From contig NZ_SPDV01000035.1 of assembly GCF_004564275.1 (NCBI RefSeq), forward strand, positions 1 through 64,000: DNA of 64,000 nucleotides, in the 5' to 3' direction. Both the position numbers and the translations under genes were made by a program. Below are positions 62,517 through 64,000 of the stretch, one piece after another. A model generated the notes under the pieces. It did not search any database. It had not been told where the DNA came from and saw only the letters and a program-made list of their open reading frames with translations. The stretch's first letter is position 1. Every line of letters starts with the position of its first letter. Origin of the DNA: Sphingomonas parva (ex Maeng et al. 2020) (lineage in GTDB: Bacteria > Pseudomonadota > Alphaproteobacteria > Sphingomonadales > Sphingomonadaceae).

Positions 62517-64000
62517 TTACTGGCTGACGGCCGCGCCTTCGCTGCGCGGATCGGCCGCACCGGCCCAGCGGCCGGCGGTCCACTCGATGGCGTTCGCCTT
62601 GTAGCCCGGCTCGACCAAAACGACCTCGTGCCCGAGGGCGCGCAGCGCCGGCGCCATTGCCTCGAGCCGGGTGCCGCGCTCGAGCCGCACCTGCTCGCCG
62701 AAGCCCATCAGCTGCGGCAGCGCGATTGCCTCCTGGGCGGTCAGCCCCCAATCGAGCACGCCGACCAGCGCCTTGGCGACCTGCGCGATGATCGTGGTGC
62801 CGCCGGCCGCGCCGATCGCGATCCGCACCTCGCCGTCAGGGCCGTAGACGATCGTCGGCGCCATCGAGCTCCGCGGTCGCTTGCCGCCCTCGACACGGTT
62901 CGCGGTCGGTTGGCCGTTCAGATCGGGCACGATGTTGAAGTCGGTGAGCTCGTTGTTGAGGAAGTAGCCGTTGACGGCGAGACCGGAGCCGAACGGACCC
63001 TCGATCGTCGAGGTATAGGAGGCGACGTTGCCGCCCCGGTCGACGGCGACGAAGTGCGACGTGGACGGCACCTCGCCGTCCTTTGCCGCGGCATAGGCCG
63101 GCGCGCCTGCCGGCTTGCCGGCGGCGACGTTGACGATCGCGCGGCCGGGCTGGATCAGCGCCGAGCGGCTGCGGAGATAGCCCTCGTCGATCAGGCCGGC
63201 GACCGGCACGCGGACGTGGTCGGCGTCGCCGAGATAGACTTCGCGGTCGGCGTAAGCGAGGCGCATCGACTCGGCGAGAAGATGCCAGGCGGCGGGATTG
63301 TCGGCGCCGAGCGCCGCCATGTCGAAACGCTCGAGCTGCTTCAGGATCTGGAAGACCGCGACGCCGCCGGAGGACGGCGGGGCCATGCCGCAAATCCGGT
63401 ACTGGCGGTACTTGCCGCAGACCGGCGCGCGCTCCTTGGCCTCATAGGCTGCCAGATCCTCGGTCTTCATCATCGACGGATTCTTGGCAGCTTCGTTGAC
63501 CGTGCGGACCAGCGCGGAGGCATTGGGGCCGGTATAGAAATAGCCGGCGCCGCGGCCGGCGAGCTCGGTAAGGAAATCGGCGAGCTGGGGGTTCGTGACG
63601 ATCGTGCCGACCGGCTTGGGCACGCCGGCGGCATCGTAGAAGGTCGCGCGGCCCCACGGCGTGGACGCCGCCAGCCGGGCATTGCTCTTCAGCGACGCAT
63701 GGAGCCGCGGAGTGATCGCATAGCCGTTGCGGGCGAGCCGGATCGCCGGCTGGAACAGATCGGACCAGGGCAGTTTGCCGTAACGCTCGTGCGCCTCCAG
63801 CATCAGCGCGACGTTGCCGGGGACGCCGACGCTGCGGCCGCCGGGGATCGCCTCGCGATAGGGGAGCGGCTCGCCGTTCGGCCCGAAGAACCACTTCGGT
63901 CCGGCCGCCGACGGCGCTTCCTCGCGCCCGTCGATCGTGCCCAGCCGATCGGTTTTCTCGTCATGGTAGACCAGGAAGCCGCCCCCGCCGATGCCGGACG
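62517..64000 (-). CDS. ggt: Gamma-glutamyltransferase (5' end beyond window)
   Basis: The visible 494 residues lack the N-terminus, which lies past the window edge. The chain shows Ser-Gly-Ile-Gly-Gly-Gly-Gly-Phe and Thr-Ile-Asp-Gly-Arg-Glu at the start, Pro-Ser-Thr-Ser-His-Phe with the Thr that becomes the new N-terminal nucleophile after self-cleavage, and a C-terminal Pro-Arg-Ser-Ser-Met-Ala-Pro and Gly-Ala-Ala-Gly-Gly-Thr. The enzyme splits glutathione in the periplasm. Adjacent glyoxalase genes also use glutathione. Confidence 0.93.
   Translation of the reverse strand, partial: SGIGGGGFLVYHDEKTDRLGTIDGREEAPSAAGPKWFFGPNGEPLPYREAIPGGRSVGVPGNVALMLEAHERYGKLPWSDLFQPAIRLARNGYAITPRLHASLKSNARLAASTPWGRATFYDAAGVPKPVGTIVTNPQLADFLTELAGRGAGYFYTGPNASALVRTVNEAAKNPSMMKTEDLAAYEAKERAPVCGKYRQYRICGMAPPSSGGVAVFQILKQLERFDMAALGADNPAAWHLLAESMRLAYADREVYLGDADHVRVPVAGLIDEGYLRSRSALIQPGRAIVNVAAGKPAGAPAYAAAKDGEVPSTSHFVAVDRGGNVASYTSTIEGPFGSGLAVNGYFLNNELTDFNIVPDLNGQPTANRVEGGKRPRSSMAPTIVYGPDGEVRIAIGAAGGTTIIAQVAKALVGVLDWGLTAQEAIALPQLMGFGEQVRLERGTRLEAMAPALRALGHEVVLVEPGYKANAIEWTAGRWAGAADPRSEGAAVSQ

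Noticed and set aside
1-64000. GGAAC-N16/17-GTT sigma-EcfG general-stress promoters
   Set aside because: GGAAC occurs upstream of a few genes (for example 28799 and 11805) but without a correctly spaced GTT.
1-64000. tRNA or rRNA genes and insertion sequences
   Set aside because: No tRNA-like cloverleaf, rRNA segment or transposase-like ORF with inverted ends was recognised by eye; a tRNAscan-SE/Infernal run would settle this.

Overview
This is a GC-rich chromosomal window from an alphaproteobacterium, most likely a sphingomonad (Sphingomonadaceae or a near relative). The lineage call is inference from gene content: the alphaproteobacterial set DUF177/YceD + CBP3-type chaperone + bamE, COQ9, DUF1489, a DUF411 protein, a bacterial CDC48 ATPase, a very large TonB-dependent receptor and an exopolysaccharide locus. 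No rRNA, tRNA, CRISPR array, insertion sequence or prophage was seen.

Layout. (1) 1-12260 is a cell-surface region: the end of an asparagine-synthase-like amidotransferase, a mannose-1-phosphate guanylyltransferase, a priming glycosyl-phosphate transferase, a YadA-type trimeric autotransporter with a 420-bp internal duplication, an HPr-kinase-like protein, a PglK/MsbA-like ABC exporter, a UDP-uronate 4-epimerase and a UDP-sugar dehydrogenase. Together they look able to make activated mannose and uronic acid sugars, prime a lipid-linked glycan and export it. (2) 12339-23440 is mixed housekeeping: an M48 protease, tryptophan dioxygenase, the bifunctional (p)ppGpp synthase/hydrolase Rel, an HxlR regulator, RNA polymerase omega, a phospholipase-D-type enzyme, a lipid methyltransferase, an MFS carrier and a CDC48-like AAA+ ATPase. 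(3) 23441-33564 holds a LysR regulator, an SDR, two cyclophilins, MgtE, MAPEG, COQ9 and a Fur-controlled feoAB operon. (4) 33578-45297 holds ssb, an unexpected pair of peptide-modification-like genes (lasso B2 protease homologue plus nucleotidyltransferase), the DUF177/CBP3/bamE block, malic enzyme, and mutS-glnD. (5) 45321-64000 holds a TonB receptor, infC-thrS, an antitoxin with an unknown partner ORF under a palindromic operator, an alpha/beta hydrolase, a small autoregulated HTH/membrane-protein operon, a glyoxalase operon (gloA, nitronate monooxygenase, gloB), small exported proteins, an acyl-CoA ligase and a gamma-glutamyltransferase that runs off the window.

The best leads for something undescribed are: the Phd-like antitoxin whose partner ORF resembles no toxin I know (51430-52365); the orphan B2/nucleotidyltransferase pair (34154-35756) together with the HprK-like kinase 28 kb away; the infC gene, whose only well-placed ribosome binding site points to an AUA codon; and the dense operator array in front of the HTH/membrane operon (55634-55681). 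All function calls rest on reading motifs and remembered family features; no database search was run.
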